A stretch of DNA of 64,000 nucleotides, taken from positions 2,170,001-2,234,000 of the forward strand of contig NZ_CP119754.1 in the NCBI RefSeq assembly GCF_029319185.1, in the 5' to 3' direction. Position numbers and translations under genes: made by a program. This document shows, in pieces, positions 8,823 through 17,224 of this stretch (its first letter is position 1; each line of letters opens with the position of its first letter). Origin of the DNA: Superficieibacter sp. HKU1. GTDB lineage: Bacteria; Pseudomonadota; Gammaproteobacteria; Enterobacterales; Enterobacteriaceae. Below the pieces are notes generated by a model. The model had not been told where the DNA came from and searched no databases. It saw nothing but the letters and a program-made list of their open reading frames with translations.

Positions 8823-8848
8823 AACGGCACTATTGCAGTGCCGTTATT
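8823..8848 (+). terminator. Stem-loop after hydrolase gene
   Basis: AACGGCACT and AGTGCCGTT form a perfect 9-bp stem with a 5-nt loop just after the hydrolase stop, followed by ATT. It is a weak terminator or attenuator before the small cyclophilin-like gene. Confidence 0.6.
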
Positions 8849-8878
8849 CCTGAAAATATAAAAACAACGGAGAGTTTT

Positions 8879-9307
8879 ATGTTCAAACCAGTCATGCTTG
8901 CTCTAGCCTCCCTGACGGCGGTGTCATTTTCATCTTTGGGGGCTGAGGCCGAAGGTATCCGGGTCAAGATCACCGCAGGTGACCAGGTGATGACGGCAAC
9001 GTTTTATGACAATGCCACCACCCGGGCGCTGGTCTCTCGCTTTCCGCTGACGCTGCCCATGGAAGATCTTTACGGACGCGAAATGTGCTACCGGTTCCCG
9101 GATGCCCTGCCTGCAAACGAAGCGCAGACCAGCGGTTATGAAGTGGGCGATGTTGTTTACTGGGCTCCCCGCCACAGTTTCGTGATCATGTACGAACAGA
9201 ACAATGAACGGATAGGTAACCTTCAGAAAGTGGGTCGTATCCACTCTGGAGTTGGGATTTTCAGGCATACGGGTAATATTGATGTGACATTTGAGATGGC
9301 ACATTGA
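8879..9307 (+). CDS. Exported cyclophilin-like-fold protein
   Basis: A 142-residue protein with a signal peptide (cleavage near GAEA/EGI, residue 24). The mature part matches the small cyclophilin-like family often annotated Cyclophil_like: an N-terminal ITAGDQVMTATFYDNATTRAL segment, LPLTLPMEDLYGRE-like core, then GDVVYWAPRHSFVIMYEQ and a C-terminal GRIHSGVGIF. Members are found next to cupin, AKR and flavodoxin genes in many bacteria, and their function is unknown. An RBS (ACGGAGAG) lies 8 bp upstream. It is the last gene of the rightward cassette. Confidence 0.8.
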   Translation: MFKPVMLALASLTAVSFSSLGAEAEGIRVKITAGDQVMTATFYDNATTRALVSRFPLTLPMEDLYGREMCYRFPDALPANEAQTSGYEVGDVVYWAPRHSFVIMYEQNNERIGNLQKVGRIHSGVGIFRHTGNIDVTFEMAH

Positions 9308-9381
9308 TTGCAATTCAATTTCGATAATTTGATGCAGTAACATTATTTGTCTTCATTGAGCATAACTTAGGTGTCCGGGTC

Positions 9382-9410
9382 AGCGTCCGCTTTTCGCTCA
9401 AAGCAGACCT
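9382..9410. repeat. Dispersed intergenic hairpin, copy C
   Basis: GTCCGCTTTTCGCTCAAAGC followed by AGACC. It is nearly identical to copy B and is an imperfect palindrome (GTCCGCTTT against AAAGCAGAC). It lies in the 170-bp gap between two convergent genes. Confidence 0.6.
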
Positions 9411-9477
9411 TGGAATTGAAAGCAGAGGGACTACCTGACACAATTTTGTACAGTGAAGAGTCGGTCGTTGTTAACGT

Positions 9478-10362
9478 TCAGATTTTCAATGTATCAATGA
9501 CCATCCGCAGGGCGGGGGAGACGTTGCGATGAGGGTAATAGAGAAACAATCCTTTCATTCGCAGGCTGTAACGCTGTAATACCCTGATAAGCTTACCGTG
9601 TTCTAAATCATCGTCGACCAGTTCAACAGGGACATAGGCTAACCCGAGGCCCAGCCGGGCGGCTTCTGCTTCCATATAGCTGTCGGATAGAGCCCATTGC
9701 CCTTCAGGCCGGTGGGTAATTTTTTTATCATCCTGATTGAGTTCCCACTGGTATACGCTGCCGTCGGCAAACTGATAGGCGATACAGGGATGTGCCTTTA
9801 AATCAGTCGGGGTTTGCGGAAAACCATAGCGACGAAAATGTTCCGGAGTCCCCACCATCGCCATCTCCATATCCGGCGTAATGCGTACTGCGACCATGCC
9901 CTGGCCGACTTCAGGCCCCAGACGGACGCCGGCATCGAATCTTTCCTCGATGATATCGACGAACCGGCTCTCATTCATCAGTTCAAGCCTGATATCAGGA
10001 TAGCGCTGTTTAAATACCGCCAGCTTTGGCAGCAGGCATTTATCAATCGCGTGCTGGCTGGCATTGATACGTACCGTACCGGAGGGCGTCTCTCGATAGT
10101 GCGCCAGCGTGGCAAGCCCAAGATCTAACGTATCAAATCCAGATGCCGTCTTCTGGTAGAGCTGCTCGCCTGCTTGCGTCAGCGATAGTTTACGCGTGGT
10201 GCGCACCAGCAGCTGGACGCCCAGCCTTTCTTCAAGCTCGCGAACAGAACGGCTGACTCCTGACTGAGCAAGCCCCAGCCGCTGAGCCGCTGCGGTAAAG
10301 CTGCCTTCCCGCACCACCTGCATAAACAGGTACAGCTCGTTGTAGTTCTCCCTTTTCGCCAT
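9478..10362 (-). CDS. LysR-type transcriptional regulator
   Basis: A 294-residue regulator with an N-terminal winged HTH (FTAAAQRLGLAQSGVSRSVR, residues about 23-42) and an effector domain. The start at 10362 (MAKRENYN) follows GGGGGA; the upstream in-frame extension is hydrophobic and lies in the promoter region. It is divergent from the exported hydrolase at 10549, with 186 bp between, which is the usual arrangement for a LysR regulator and its target. It is similar to the regulator at 3180-4091 but clearly distinct. The inducer is unknown. Confidence 0.92.
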   Translation of the reverse strand: MAKRENYNELYLFMQVVREGSFTAAAQRLGLAQSGVSRSVRELEERLGVQLLVRTTRKLSLTQAGEQLYQKTASGFDTLDLGLATLAHYRETPSGTVRINASQHAIDKCLLPKLAVFKQRYPDIRLELMNESRFVDIIEERFDAGVRLGPEVGQGMVAVRITPDMEMAMVGTPEHFRRYGFPQTPTDLKAHPCIAYQFADGSVYQWELNQDDKKITHRPEGQWALSDSYMEAEAARLGLGLAYVPVELVDDDLEHGKLIRVLQRYSLRMKGLFLYYPHRNVSPALRMVIDTLKI

Positions 10363-10548
10363 TGAAAAATCCCCCCGGAATGACAGCAAATTCAGTATTA
10401 ATTTATAACAATATGATATCAATCTTAGCAGTAATCGCCCCCTAATCAGCACTAATTCTGCTTACTATAATGACCCCATCAAAGCAAAGCACCGCAGCGT
10501 TGTCCGTCGGAAACCTGTATCTCTCTGTTGTTTTTTATGGGGATTTTT

Positions 10549-11685
10549 ATGAAAGCCTTCACCCGAACGCTAAAAACCGCGATGCCGGCCATGCTGTTAT
10601 TCGCATCATTAAGTGGAGTCACGACAATGAGTTATGCTGATTCAACCAATCCTAATGCCCCTGTGTCCATGACAGATAAATGGGATAAAACGTTCGCCGA
10701 GAGCCAGAAAGTCGAACATCGTAAAGTCTCGTTCCCGAACCGATATGGCATCACCTTAGTGGGCGATCTTTACCTGCCTAAAGACCGTGGCGATCGCAAG
10801 CTGGCGGCGATTGCGGTCAGTGGGCCATTTGGCGCGGTGAAAGAGCAATCCAGCGGCCTGTATGCGCAGACGCTGGCGGAACAAGGGTTTGTTACCCTGG
10901 CGTTCGATCCTTCTTACACCGGGGAAAGCGGCGGCTATCCGCGAAACGTCGCCTCACCGGATATCAACACTGAAGATTTCAGCGCGGCGGTAGATTTCTT
11001 AGGGCTGCAAAAAGAGGTGGATCGCAACCGTATCGGGCTGCTCGGTATTTGTGGCTGGGGCGGCATGGCGCTGAACGATGCCGCGATGGATACCCGCGTT
11101 AAAGCGGTGGCTACCAGCGTGATGTACGACATGAGCCGGGCGATGGGCCATGGTGTGGGGGATGGCAAAGACCGTTATTCCACCGCCGACCGTCGTGCTG
11201 TTCTGCAATATCTGAATGAACAGCGCTGGAAGGATGCGCAGAGCGGCACGTTCGCACACGGTGCTCATGATATTAGCGTCGACAGCAACGGCAAGGTCAG
11301 CGCGGGCGAGCGCGTTCTGCCAGAAACGCTGCCGGCAAATCCACATCCGGTACTGAAAGAGTTCTTTGACTACTATCGCATGCCGCGCGGCTTCCACGAA
11401 CGTTCCGTTAACTCGACCGGGGCGTGGACGGCAACGATGCCGCTATCATTTATGAATATGCCGCTGCTGAGCTACGCCAGTGAAATCACCATCCCGACGC
11501 TGATTGTGACTGGTGAAAAAGCGCATTCACGCTATTTTGCTGAAGATGCTTACAAGGCGGTCGGTAGTAAAGACAAAGAGCTGGTGGTGGTGCCTGGGGC
11601 AAATCACGTGGATCTGTACGATAACGTGGCCGGAAAAATACCTTTCGCGAAATTCGAACAATTTTTCCAGACCAAACTGAAATAA
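10549..11685 (+). CDS. Exported alpha/beta hydrolase with Cys nucleophile
   Basis: A 378-residue protein with a signal peptide (cleavage near MSYA/DST, residue 30) and a YcjY-like alpha/beta-hydrolase domain. The nucleophile motif is GICGWG, with Cys168, and the catalytic His is H353 in GANHVDLYD. The start at 10549 (MKAFTRT) is preceded by GGGGA. It is a paralogue of the protein at 7771-8814 and keeps the His that the latter has lost. Cys-nucleophile relatives include dienelactone hydrolase. Expression is probably controlled by the divergent LysR. A terminator separates it from the following MFS gene. Confidence 0.9.
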   Translation: MKAFTRTLKTAMPAMLLFASLSGVTTMSYADSTNPNAPVSMTDKWDKTFAESQKVEHRKVSFPNRYGITLVGDLYLPKDRGDRKLAAIAVSGPFGAVKEQSSGLYAQTLAEQGFVTLAFDPSYTGESGGYPRNVASPDINTEDFSAAVDFLGLQKEVDRNRIGLLGICGWGGMALNDAAMDTRVKAVATSVMYDMSRAMGHGVGDGKDRYSTADRRAVLQYLNEQRWKDAQSGTFAHGAHDISVDSNGKVSAGERVLPETLPANPHPVLKEFFDYYRMPRGFHERSVNSTGAWTATMPLSFMNMPLLSYASEITIPTLIVTGEKAHSRYFAEDAYKAVGSKDKELVVVPGANHVDLYDNVAGKIPFAKFEQFFQTKLK

Positions 11686-11705
11686 ACCCTCTCCTGAATT
11701 GATGC

Positions 11706-11735
11706 AAAGCCACCGGCCTCTGGCTGGTGGCTTTT
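11706..11735 (+). terminator. Rho-independent terminator
   Basis: AAAGCCACC and GGTGGCTTT form a 9-bp stem with an 11-nt loop ending in TTTT, 20 bp downstream of the hydrolase stop. Confidence 0.8.
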
Positions 11736-11760
11736 ATCCTGGCCTTCGTGAAATTTCACT

Positions 11761-12954
11761 ATGTCGACGCTAAACCAAACACCATCACCTCATCATCAGC
11801 GCGCATACTGGGGCGGTATTTTTGCCATGACCCTGTGCGTGTTTGTGCTGATTGCTTCTGAATTTATGCCCGTCAGCCTGCTCACGCCGATTGCCCGCGA
11901 TTTAGGCGTGACGGAGGGATTGGCTGGGCAGGGGATTGCTATCTCCGGCGCACTGGCGGTTCTGACCAGCCTGACGCTTTCAACGCTAGCAGGAAAGATG
12001 AATCGTAAATTCCTGCTGCTGGGAATGACGGTTCTGATGGCCGTATCGGGGCTTATTATTGCGCTGGCTTCCAGTTATCTGATGTATATGATCGGTCGCG
12101 CGATGATCGGTATGGCGATTGGCGGATTCTGGTCGATGTCTGCGGCAACGGCGATTTGTCTGGTGCCACAGCAACAGGTCACGCGTGCGCTGGCGATTTT
12201 TAATGCCGGTAATGCGCTGGCGACGGTCGTGGCCGCGCCGCTGGGAAGCTATCTGGGTGCCACGGTCGGATGGCGAGGCGCTTACTTGTGCCTGGTGCCC
12301 ATCGCGGTGGTCGCCTTTATCTGGCAGTGCATCAGCCTGCCCAGTATGGATGCGAATAAAAGCCGCACGTCACCTGGCGATGTATTCCGCATACTTAGCC
12401 GCCGCGTGGTTGCGGTTGGCATGCTGGCCTGCGGCCTGTTTTTCATGGGCCAGTTTACGCTATTTACCTATGTGCGCCCGTTCCTGGAGACCGTGACGCG
12501 GGTTGATTCCTCAGGCTTGTCGTTGATTTTGCTGATTATCGGCGTAGCCGGTTTTATCGGCACGCTGGTTGTTTCGACATTCCTCAACAGAAAATTCTAC
12601 CCTACGCTGATGGCCATACCTGGGTTGATGGCCGTCATTGCCATCGGCCTGATGCTGACCGGGCATCTGGTCTGGACGGTTTCGTTGCTGTTAGGGCTCT
12701 GGGGCATGCTGGCCACCGCTGCGCCAACCGGATGGTGGACATGGATTGCGCGTACGTTGCCTTATAACGCAGAAGCCGGAGGCGGGCTCATGGTCGCGGT
12801 GATTCAGCTCTCCATCGCCCTTGGATCAACGGCAGGAGGCATCGTGTTTGACCTCCTCGGTTGGCAGAGCACGTTTGCCATGAGTAGCGTGCTGCTCCTT
12901 TGCGCGGGCGTACTGACCTTTTTTACAGCACGCCAGAAGGCCGGTGCGCGTTAA
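11761..12954 (+). CDS. MFS exporter, NepI-like (DHA1 family)
   Basis: A 397-residue inner-membrane protein with 12 predicted helices. It resembles the purine-ribonucleoside exporter NepI: EFMPVSLLTPIARDLGVTEG near the start, GRAMIGMAIGGFWSMSAA in helix 4 and APTGWWTWIARTL in helix 10. Proton-driven efflux of nucleosides or other small polar molecules is typical of the family. It begins 26 bp after the terminator of the hydrolase gene and overlaps the Lrp-family gene tail to tail by 4 bp. Substrate assignment is inference from similarity. Confidence 0.9.
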   Translation: MSTLNQTPSPHHQRAYWGGIFAMTLCVFVLIASEFMPVSLLTPIARDLGVTEGLAGQGIAISGALAVLTSLTLSTLAGKMNRKFLLLGMTVLMAVSGLIIALASSYLMYMIGRAMIGMAIGGFWSMSAATAICLVPQQQVTRALAIFNAGNALATVVAAPLGSYLGATVGWRGAYLCLVPIAVVAFIWQCISLPSMDANKSRTSPGDVFRILSRRVVAVGMLACGLFFMGQFTLFTYVRPFLETVTRVDSSGLSLILLIIGVAGFIGTLVVSTFLNRKFYPTLMAIPGLMAVIAIGLMLTGHLVWTVSLLLGLWGMLATAAPTGWWTWIARTLPYNAEAGGGLMVAVIQLSIALGSTAGGIVFDLLGWQSTFAMSSVLLLCAGVLTFFTARQKAGAR

Positions 12955-13463
12955 TCCGGCGAGGGCCCGCGCTCCAGAAAAGTGGAAAGCGCAATATAGC
13001 TGCGTACGGAACGTACGCCTTCAAGGCTCTGAATCTCCATCAGGAAATTCTCCAGCGATTCAGTATCGTTAGCACGTACTTTGATAAATACGCAGCCATC
13101 CCCGGCAACGGTGTGCAACTCTTCCACTTCCTTGCGGCTGGTGAACTGCAAAAGGGCGCGCGTTGCCTGATAGCTACTGGTGTCGATAACCAGGAACGTT
13201 AACAGCGTCCGTCCCAGCTTGCAGCCATCCAGGACCGCCACGGTACCCTTGATCACCCCATCGCGCTTCAGTCGTTTTACGCGATCGTGAACCGCCGGGG
13301 CTGATAAGTTCACAATCTCACTCAATTCCGTGTAGCTGCGACCTGCGTCCTCCGCCAGAGCACCTAATATTTTTCGGTCAATAGCATCCAGTTCCGCCGG
13401 TTTATGTCTTGTCTGCCGAATACCATCTTTTTCTTTATCAAATGCGCTCACAGGGCTTCTCAA
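12951..13463 (-). CDS. Lrp/AsnC-family transcriptional regulator
   Basis: A 170-residue protein with an N-terminal HTH (AELDAIDRKILGALAEDAGR and SAPAVHDRVKRLKRDGVI) and a C-terminal RAM ligand-binding domain (EELHTVAGDGCVFIKV). It is divergent from the MFS gene at 13536 with 72 bp between, so it most likely regulates that exporter in response to an amino acid or related ligand. The first ~20 residues are unlike the family core, and a start nearer residue 25 is possible. The 3' end overlaps the neighbouring MFS gene by 4 bp. Confidence 0.9.
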   Translation of the reverse strand: MRSPVSAFDKEKDGIRQTRHKPAELDAIDRKILGALAEDAGRSYTELSEIVNLSAPAVHDRVKRLKRDGVIKGTVAVLDGCKLGRTLLTFLVIDTSSYQATRALLQFTSRKEVEELHTVAGDGCVFIKVRANDTESLENFLMEIQSLEGVRSVRSYIALSTFLERGPSPD

Positions 13464-13535
13464 TCTGAATGAAAGTATGAATATACTTAATTCTACCTAA
13501 TATTATTAAGCCACAAAACAAATAATGGAGTTGCA

Positions 13536-14708
13536 ATGCCTATCGCACTTTTCGCCCTCGCCGTGGGCGCATTTGGTATCGGCCTGACGGAATTTGTCAT
13601 CGCCGGGATCCTCCCACAAATTGCCGCAGAATTTAGCGTCAGTATCCCGAAAGCGGGAATGATGGCAACGTCATACGCGCTGGGCGTATTTATTGGTGCA
13701 CCGCTGTTAACGATTGTCGGCGTTAGGATCCCCCGCAAGGCCATGCTGATTGCGCTGGCGGGTATCTTTACGATCGGTAATATCATTACGGCCATCGCGC
13801 CGACAATGGAGATAGCGATTGTCGGCCGTATTATCACCTCATTTAATCACGGGGCCTTTTTTGGTATCGGCTCGATTATTGCCGCATCGCTGGTGGCGCC
13901 AGGACGTCAGGCAAGCGCGATTGCCTTTATGTTTTCGGGGCTGACATTAGCCAACCTGCTTGGCGTTCCGGCGGGTACCTGGCTTGCGCAAACCTTTAGC
14001 TGGCGGCTGGTATTCCGGATCATTGCCGGTATCGGGGTGCTGACGATGGCAAGCATAGCCGTGCTGGTTCCGCATATTGCGAAAGGCAAAGCGATTGCTT
14101 TACGTAACGAACTGAGAGCCTTTGTTGACCCGCAGGTGCTGTTGGTCATGGGGATCACGATTTTCGGCCCGGCCGCCTTTTTCACCTCGATTACCTACAT
14201 TGCGCCAATGATGGTACAGGAGGCCGGTTTCTCCGCAGGCGGCGTGGCTGGGTTAATGGTGCTGTTTGGTCTGGGGCTTGCCGTCGGTAACTGGATTGGT
14301 GGGCGCTTCGCTGACCGCTCTCTGTTTGGCACGCTGTTCGTTACCCTCGCGGCTCAGGGGTTGGTGCTGCTGGTCTTCTGGGCGGGTGTTGAAAGCCAGT
14401 GGGTTGCCAGCATCTCAGTATTTCTGATGGCGGCCTTCGGCTTCGCGACGGTCTCACCGATTCAGAAACTGGTGATGGAGCGCGCCAGCCATGCGGGAGC
14501 CCCGACAATGGCGGCTTCGGTCAATATCGGCATGTTTAATCTGGGAAATGCGCTGGGGGCATGGGCCGGTGGGGTAACCATTGCTGCGGGTTTTGGACTG
14601 GCTTCTCCCAACTGGGCGGGCGCGATTCTGTCCTTTATTGCGTTGGGCCTCGCTGTTCTTGCGTGGCAAAGTGCGCGTAAAGGTTATATTTTTCCGGTAC
14701 TTGAATAA
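13536..14708 (+). CDS. MFS exporter, YdhP-like (DHA1 family)
   Basis: A 390-residue protein with 12 hydrophobic helices. It aligns along its length with E. coli YdhP-type exporters (LFALAVGAFGIGLTEFVIAG near the start, NHGAFFGIGSIIAASLV in helix 4, GGRFADRSLFGTL in the second-half loop, and a SVNIGMFNLGNALGAWAGG block). It is divergent from the Lrp-family regulator and ends in a strong terminator. Relatives export arabinose-type sugars, amino acids or drugs. With an Lrp-type regulator an amino-acid-like substrate is plausible, but this is inference. Confidence 0.9.
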   Translation: MPIALFALAVGAFGIGLTEFVIAGILPQIAAEFSVSIPKAGMMATSYALGVFIGAPLLTIVGVRIPRKAMLIALAGIFTIGNIITAIAPTMEIAIVGRIITSFNHGAFFGIGSIIAASLVAPGRQASAIAFMFSGLTLANLLGVPAGTWLAQTFSWRLVFRIIAGIGVLTMASIAVLVPHIAKGKAIALRNELRAFVDPQVLLVMGITIFGPAAFFTSITYIAPMMVQEAGFSAGGVAGLMVLFGLGLAVGNWIGGRFADRSLFGTLFVTLAAQGLVLLVFWAGVESQWVASISVFLMAAFGFATVSPIQKLVMERASHAGAPTMAASVNIGMFNLGNALGAWAGGVTIAAGFGLASPNWAGAILSFIALGLAVLAWQSARKGYIFPVLE

Positions 14709-14723
14709 GTTACACAAGGTGAT

Positions 14724-14752
14724 GAGCGCCCACTATGGGTGGGCGCTCTTTT
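14724..14752 (+). terminator. Rho-independent terminator
   Basis: GAGCGCCCAC and GTGGGCGCTC form a perfect 10-bp stem with a 5-nt loop, followed by TTTT, 15 bp after the MFS stop. The convergent hydrolase gene ends 28 bp further on. Confidence 0.88.
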
Positions 14753-14780
14753 AAACGATTCAGGTGATTTTCTAAAACGG

Positions 14781-15845
14781 CTACTGCAGATTTTTCTCTT
14801 TCAAAAACTGACTCACCAAATCAGCAATCTGCACATTATTGAGATCAGAGAACGGGAAGTGAGTATTCCCTTTGATTCCCACTTCAGGCAAATGCGTCAC
14901 CGTCACATCCCCGCCATGCTTGTTCACCACGTCGCGCCACTCCCGAGCCATCGCAAGGCGTACGCGCCAGCTGTCCTGCGCGGGCATGGCGACAGGTTTA
15001 TCCGGTATGTTATCGCCGTAAATAATCAGAATCGGGATTTTGGTCAGCGCCATAAACTGCTCCATCGGAACAGGCTCACCCTTCAGCGTGTCGAACGCGC
15101 CTGGCATAGGGGCTGAGAGTTCTTTTTCCGGGAAGACAAAGCTGCTGCCAGGCTCGAAGGCGACAATGGCTTTGACCTTGTTGTTTTTCATCGCCGTGTA
15201 CCAGCCTGGTCCGCCGCCCTGAGAGTGGGTGAAGAGGATAGCGGGGCCGGATTTATCAACTACTGCGGACATCGCATCAGAGATGACATTGAAATCAAAC
15301 GGCCCGGTATTTGGGGTCATCTGACGGAAATACTGATTCAGTGCTTCTTTGTCGTGAGAGAACTGAACGCCCTTAAAATATTCTGGCCACACGCCAACGC
15401 GGAACTGGTTGAACCACACCTGTTCATCCGGTTCAGGCGTGACAGTACCTTCTACGGTAGTGCGCCCGGCGCTGCCCCGTCGTGGCTGATCGACAAGATA
15501 GGTTGAGAACCCGCGACGCAGGAATATATTCTGGAACCCTTCACGACCATCCGGCGTGCTTTCCCAGGTGCGGGAGAACTGACCTGCTCCGTGCAGCATG
15601 ACGATAGGGTATTTATGCGGACTTTCCGGAATTTGGTAGAACACTGAGGTATGATCGCCATGATAAGTTTGGCCAGCAGAATCCAGCGGCTTTTTCGCGT
15701 CAAATGTTCCTGGGGCGGTGATGATAGTACCACCTGCAGAGAATCTTCCCTGTTCCTGAATGACCAGCGGCTCGGCGTATACCGACTGAGTCACCAGGCC
15801 ACCCGCCATTACGCAGATGGCCAGCGTTTTTAAAATTGTCTTCAA
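14781..15845 (-). CDS. Exported alpha/beta hydrolase (Ser nucleophile)
   Basis: A 354-residue protein with a signal peptide (cleavage near SVYA/EPL, residue 24). The oxyanion segment is VMLHGAGQF (residues 82-90), the nucleophile elbow THSQGG (S208) and a C-terminal NTHF supplies a candidate His. It is a different branch from the two Cys-type hydrolases in the window. It is the last gene of a leftward run (cupin, CMD, flavodoxin, hydrolase) and lies 23 bp after the flavodoxin. The family hydrolyses esters, lactones or amides. The substrate is unknown, but the context suggests a shared pathway with the exported CMD protein. Confidence 0.88.
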   Translation of the reverse strand: MKTILKTLAICVMAGGLVTQSVYAEPLVIQEQGRFSAGGTIITAPGTFDAKKPLDSAGQTYHGDHTSVFYQIPESPHKYPIVMLHGAGQFSRTWESTPDGREGFQNIFLRRGFSTYLVDQPRRGSAGRTTVEGTVTPEPDEQVWFNQFRVGVWPEYFKGVQFSHDKEALNQYFRQMTPNTGPFDFNVISDAMSAVVDKSGPAILFTHSQGGGPGWYTAMKNNKVKAIVAFEPGSSFVFPEKELSAPMPGAFDTLKGEPVPMEQFMALTKIPILIIYGDNIPDKPVAMPAQDSWRVRLAMAREWRDVVNKHGGDVTVTHLPEVGIKGNTHFPFSDLNNVQIADLVSQFLKEKNLQ

Positions 15846-15868
15846 GGGTATCTCCTCTTATTAATAAA

Positions 15869-16453
15869 TCAGCTGCGTACCGTTGCTAACCAACGAGTGA
15901 CCGTTTCAGTCGTTCTTCGCTCCTGGTCGCATTCAATAACCAGCGGTTTTTCCCGGCGTGCAGTGGGGGCGAGACGGGTAAGGATGTCGTCGCAGTCTCC
16001 TTTACCGTAGCCACCGTGAGTAATGAAGGGGATAAGTAATTTGACCGCAAGGTTGTGGCTGCTGAGAAATGCTTGCACGACAGGCGGCACGCTGGTCCCC
16101 CAGATCGGAAAGCCTAAATACACGGTCTCGTAGCGTGAGATATCTGCAACGCTATTTTTTAATGCCGGTTTTACGCCTCGCTCACGCTCATTTTTCGCCT
16201 GTTCAACAGTCTGAAAATAGTCTTCCGGATAAGGCGTAGCCGGTTCGATTTCAAACAGATCGGTATTCAGGCTGCGGTGAATGACGCCCGCAATGACGCG
16301 TGTATTTCCGCTGCGAGAAAAGTACGCCACCAGAACAAGGCTTTTACCCTGCACGTTTGCGGTTCCGGTCGCAGCTGATGCCAGAGATACGTTTGCCAGC
16401 GTGAGACCGGCAAGTGCGGTGATTAACATTCTGCGGTTCGGATCATGCTCCAT
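15869..16453 (-). CDS. Flavodoxin with Tat-like export signal
   Basis: A 194-residue protein. Residues 1-27 look like a twin-arginine leader (NRRMLITALAGLTLANVSLASA), and the rest is a flavodoxin fold. The FMN phosphate loop is FSRSGNTR, GFPIWGTSVPP is the 50s-loop-like segment and THGGYGKGD the third FMN contact. A folded flavin cofactor is a good reason for Tat rather than Sec export. It starts 3 bp after the CMD gene, so the two are translationally linked. It is probably an electron carrier or quinone/nitro reductase acting in the periplasm. The electron donor and acceptor are not visible. Confidence 0.85.
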   Translation of the reverse strand: MEHDPNRRMLITALAGLTLANVSLASAATGTANVQGKSLVLVAYFSRSGNTRVIAGVIHRSLNTDLFEIEPATPYPEDYFQTVEQAKNERERGVKPALKNSVADISRYETVYLGFPIWGTSVPPVVQAFLSSHNLAVKLLIPFITHGGYGKGDCDDILTRLAPTARREKPLVIECDQERRTTETVTRWLATVRS

Positions 16454-16456
16454 AAC

Positions 16457-17224
16457 TCACCCCTGATGGTTTGCGAGCGCCTGCTGCAGCGCCTTTTCAG
16501 CTCGCGTTGCTGCATCATTTTCGCCATATTCACGCAGAACCTGTGCCAGCTGGCGCAGCTGCGCTGCCGTCAGGCCGACCCGCATGCTGGCTCGCGTATG
16601 CGACAGCAGTTGTGATTCGACGCCCGGCGTGGTCGCTAATGCGCCAACCGTTGCCAGCTCGCGGCTTTGCCAGTCGAGGTTATCGCGGGCGAAAATGTCA
16701 CCGAAAAGATGCGTTTGCAGGAACTGGTTAATCACCGGGGCAAAATCAAACAGCGGGCCCTGGACGGGAGCGCCTGAGATTTTTGTCTGGTTTGCGGTAC
16801 CGATGCGGCGAAGCTCATCCCCAACAGGGATCGGGGCAACCGGTTCTTTACCCTCAACGTCTTTGATACCACGTTGTTTACGTGCTTCGACGACCTTCAT
16901 CAATTCACTAAGCGCATTCAGGCTACGGGGGAAGCCCGTACAGGCATAAAGCTGGACAAGAATCTCTTTGGTTTCGTTTATCGTGAGTCCGGCGTCAAGA
17001 CCCTGATTCAGGGCTGCATTCAGCTTATCCATCTGACTGCTGGCCATCGATGCCGCAATCAACGGGATGGCCTGTTGGCGGGCTGACAGCGTATCTGAAA
17101 CCCTTTGTTCGTGGTTCATTTCTGAGGCTCCTTTATTGACGGGAGCAGCATGTGCCGTAAGACCAAAACCAAAGGTCAGCAGTACCGCTGCCGCTAATGC
17201 TTTAATGGGCGTGGTATTGTTCAT
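16457..17224 (-). CDS. Exported carboxymuconolactone-decarboxylase-like protein
   Basis: A 255-residue protein with a signal peptide (cleavage near TAHA/APV, residue 26). Two CMD repeats are present; the first contains ETKEILVQLYACTGFPRSLNA (about residues 83-103) and the second ELATVGALATTPG and GLTAAQLRQLAQVL. It has a single Cys in the first repeat and no CxxC, so AhpD-type redox chemistry is unlikely. It overlaps the upstream cupin by 23 bp and abuts the flavodoxin, so the three form one translational unit. It parallels the CMD protein at 4741-5517 but with only moderate similarity, so it is not a recent duplicate. Confidence 0.88.
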   Translation of the reverse strand: MNNTTPIKALAAAVLLTFGFGLTAHAAPVNKGASEMNHEQRVSDTLSARQQAIPLIAASMASSQMDKLNAALNQGLDAGLTINETKEILVQLYACTGFPRSLNALSELMKVVEARKQRGIKDVEGKEPVAPIPVGDELRRIGTANQTKISGAPVQGPLFDFAPVINQFLQTHLFGDIFARDNLDWQSRELATVGALATTPGVESQLLSHTRASMRVGLTAAQLRQLAQVLREYGENDAATRAEKALQQALANHQG

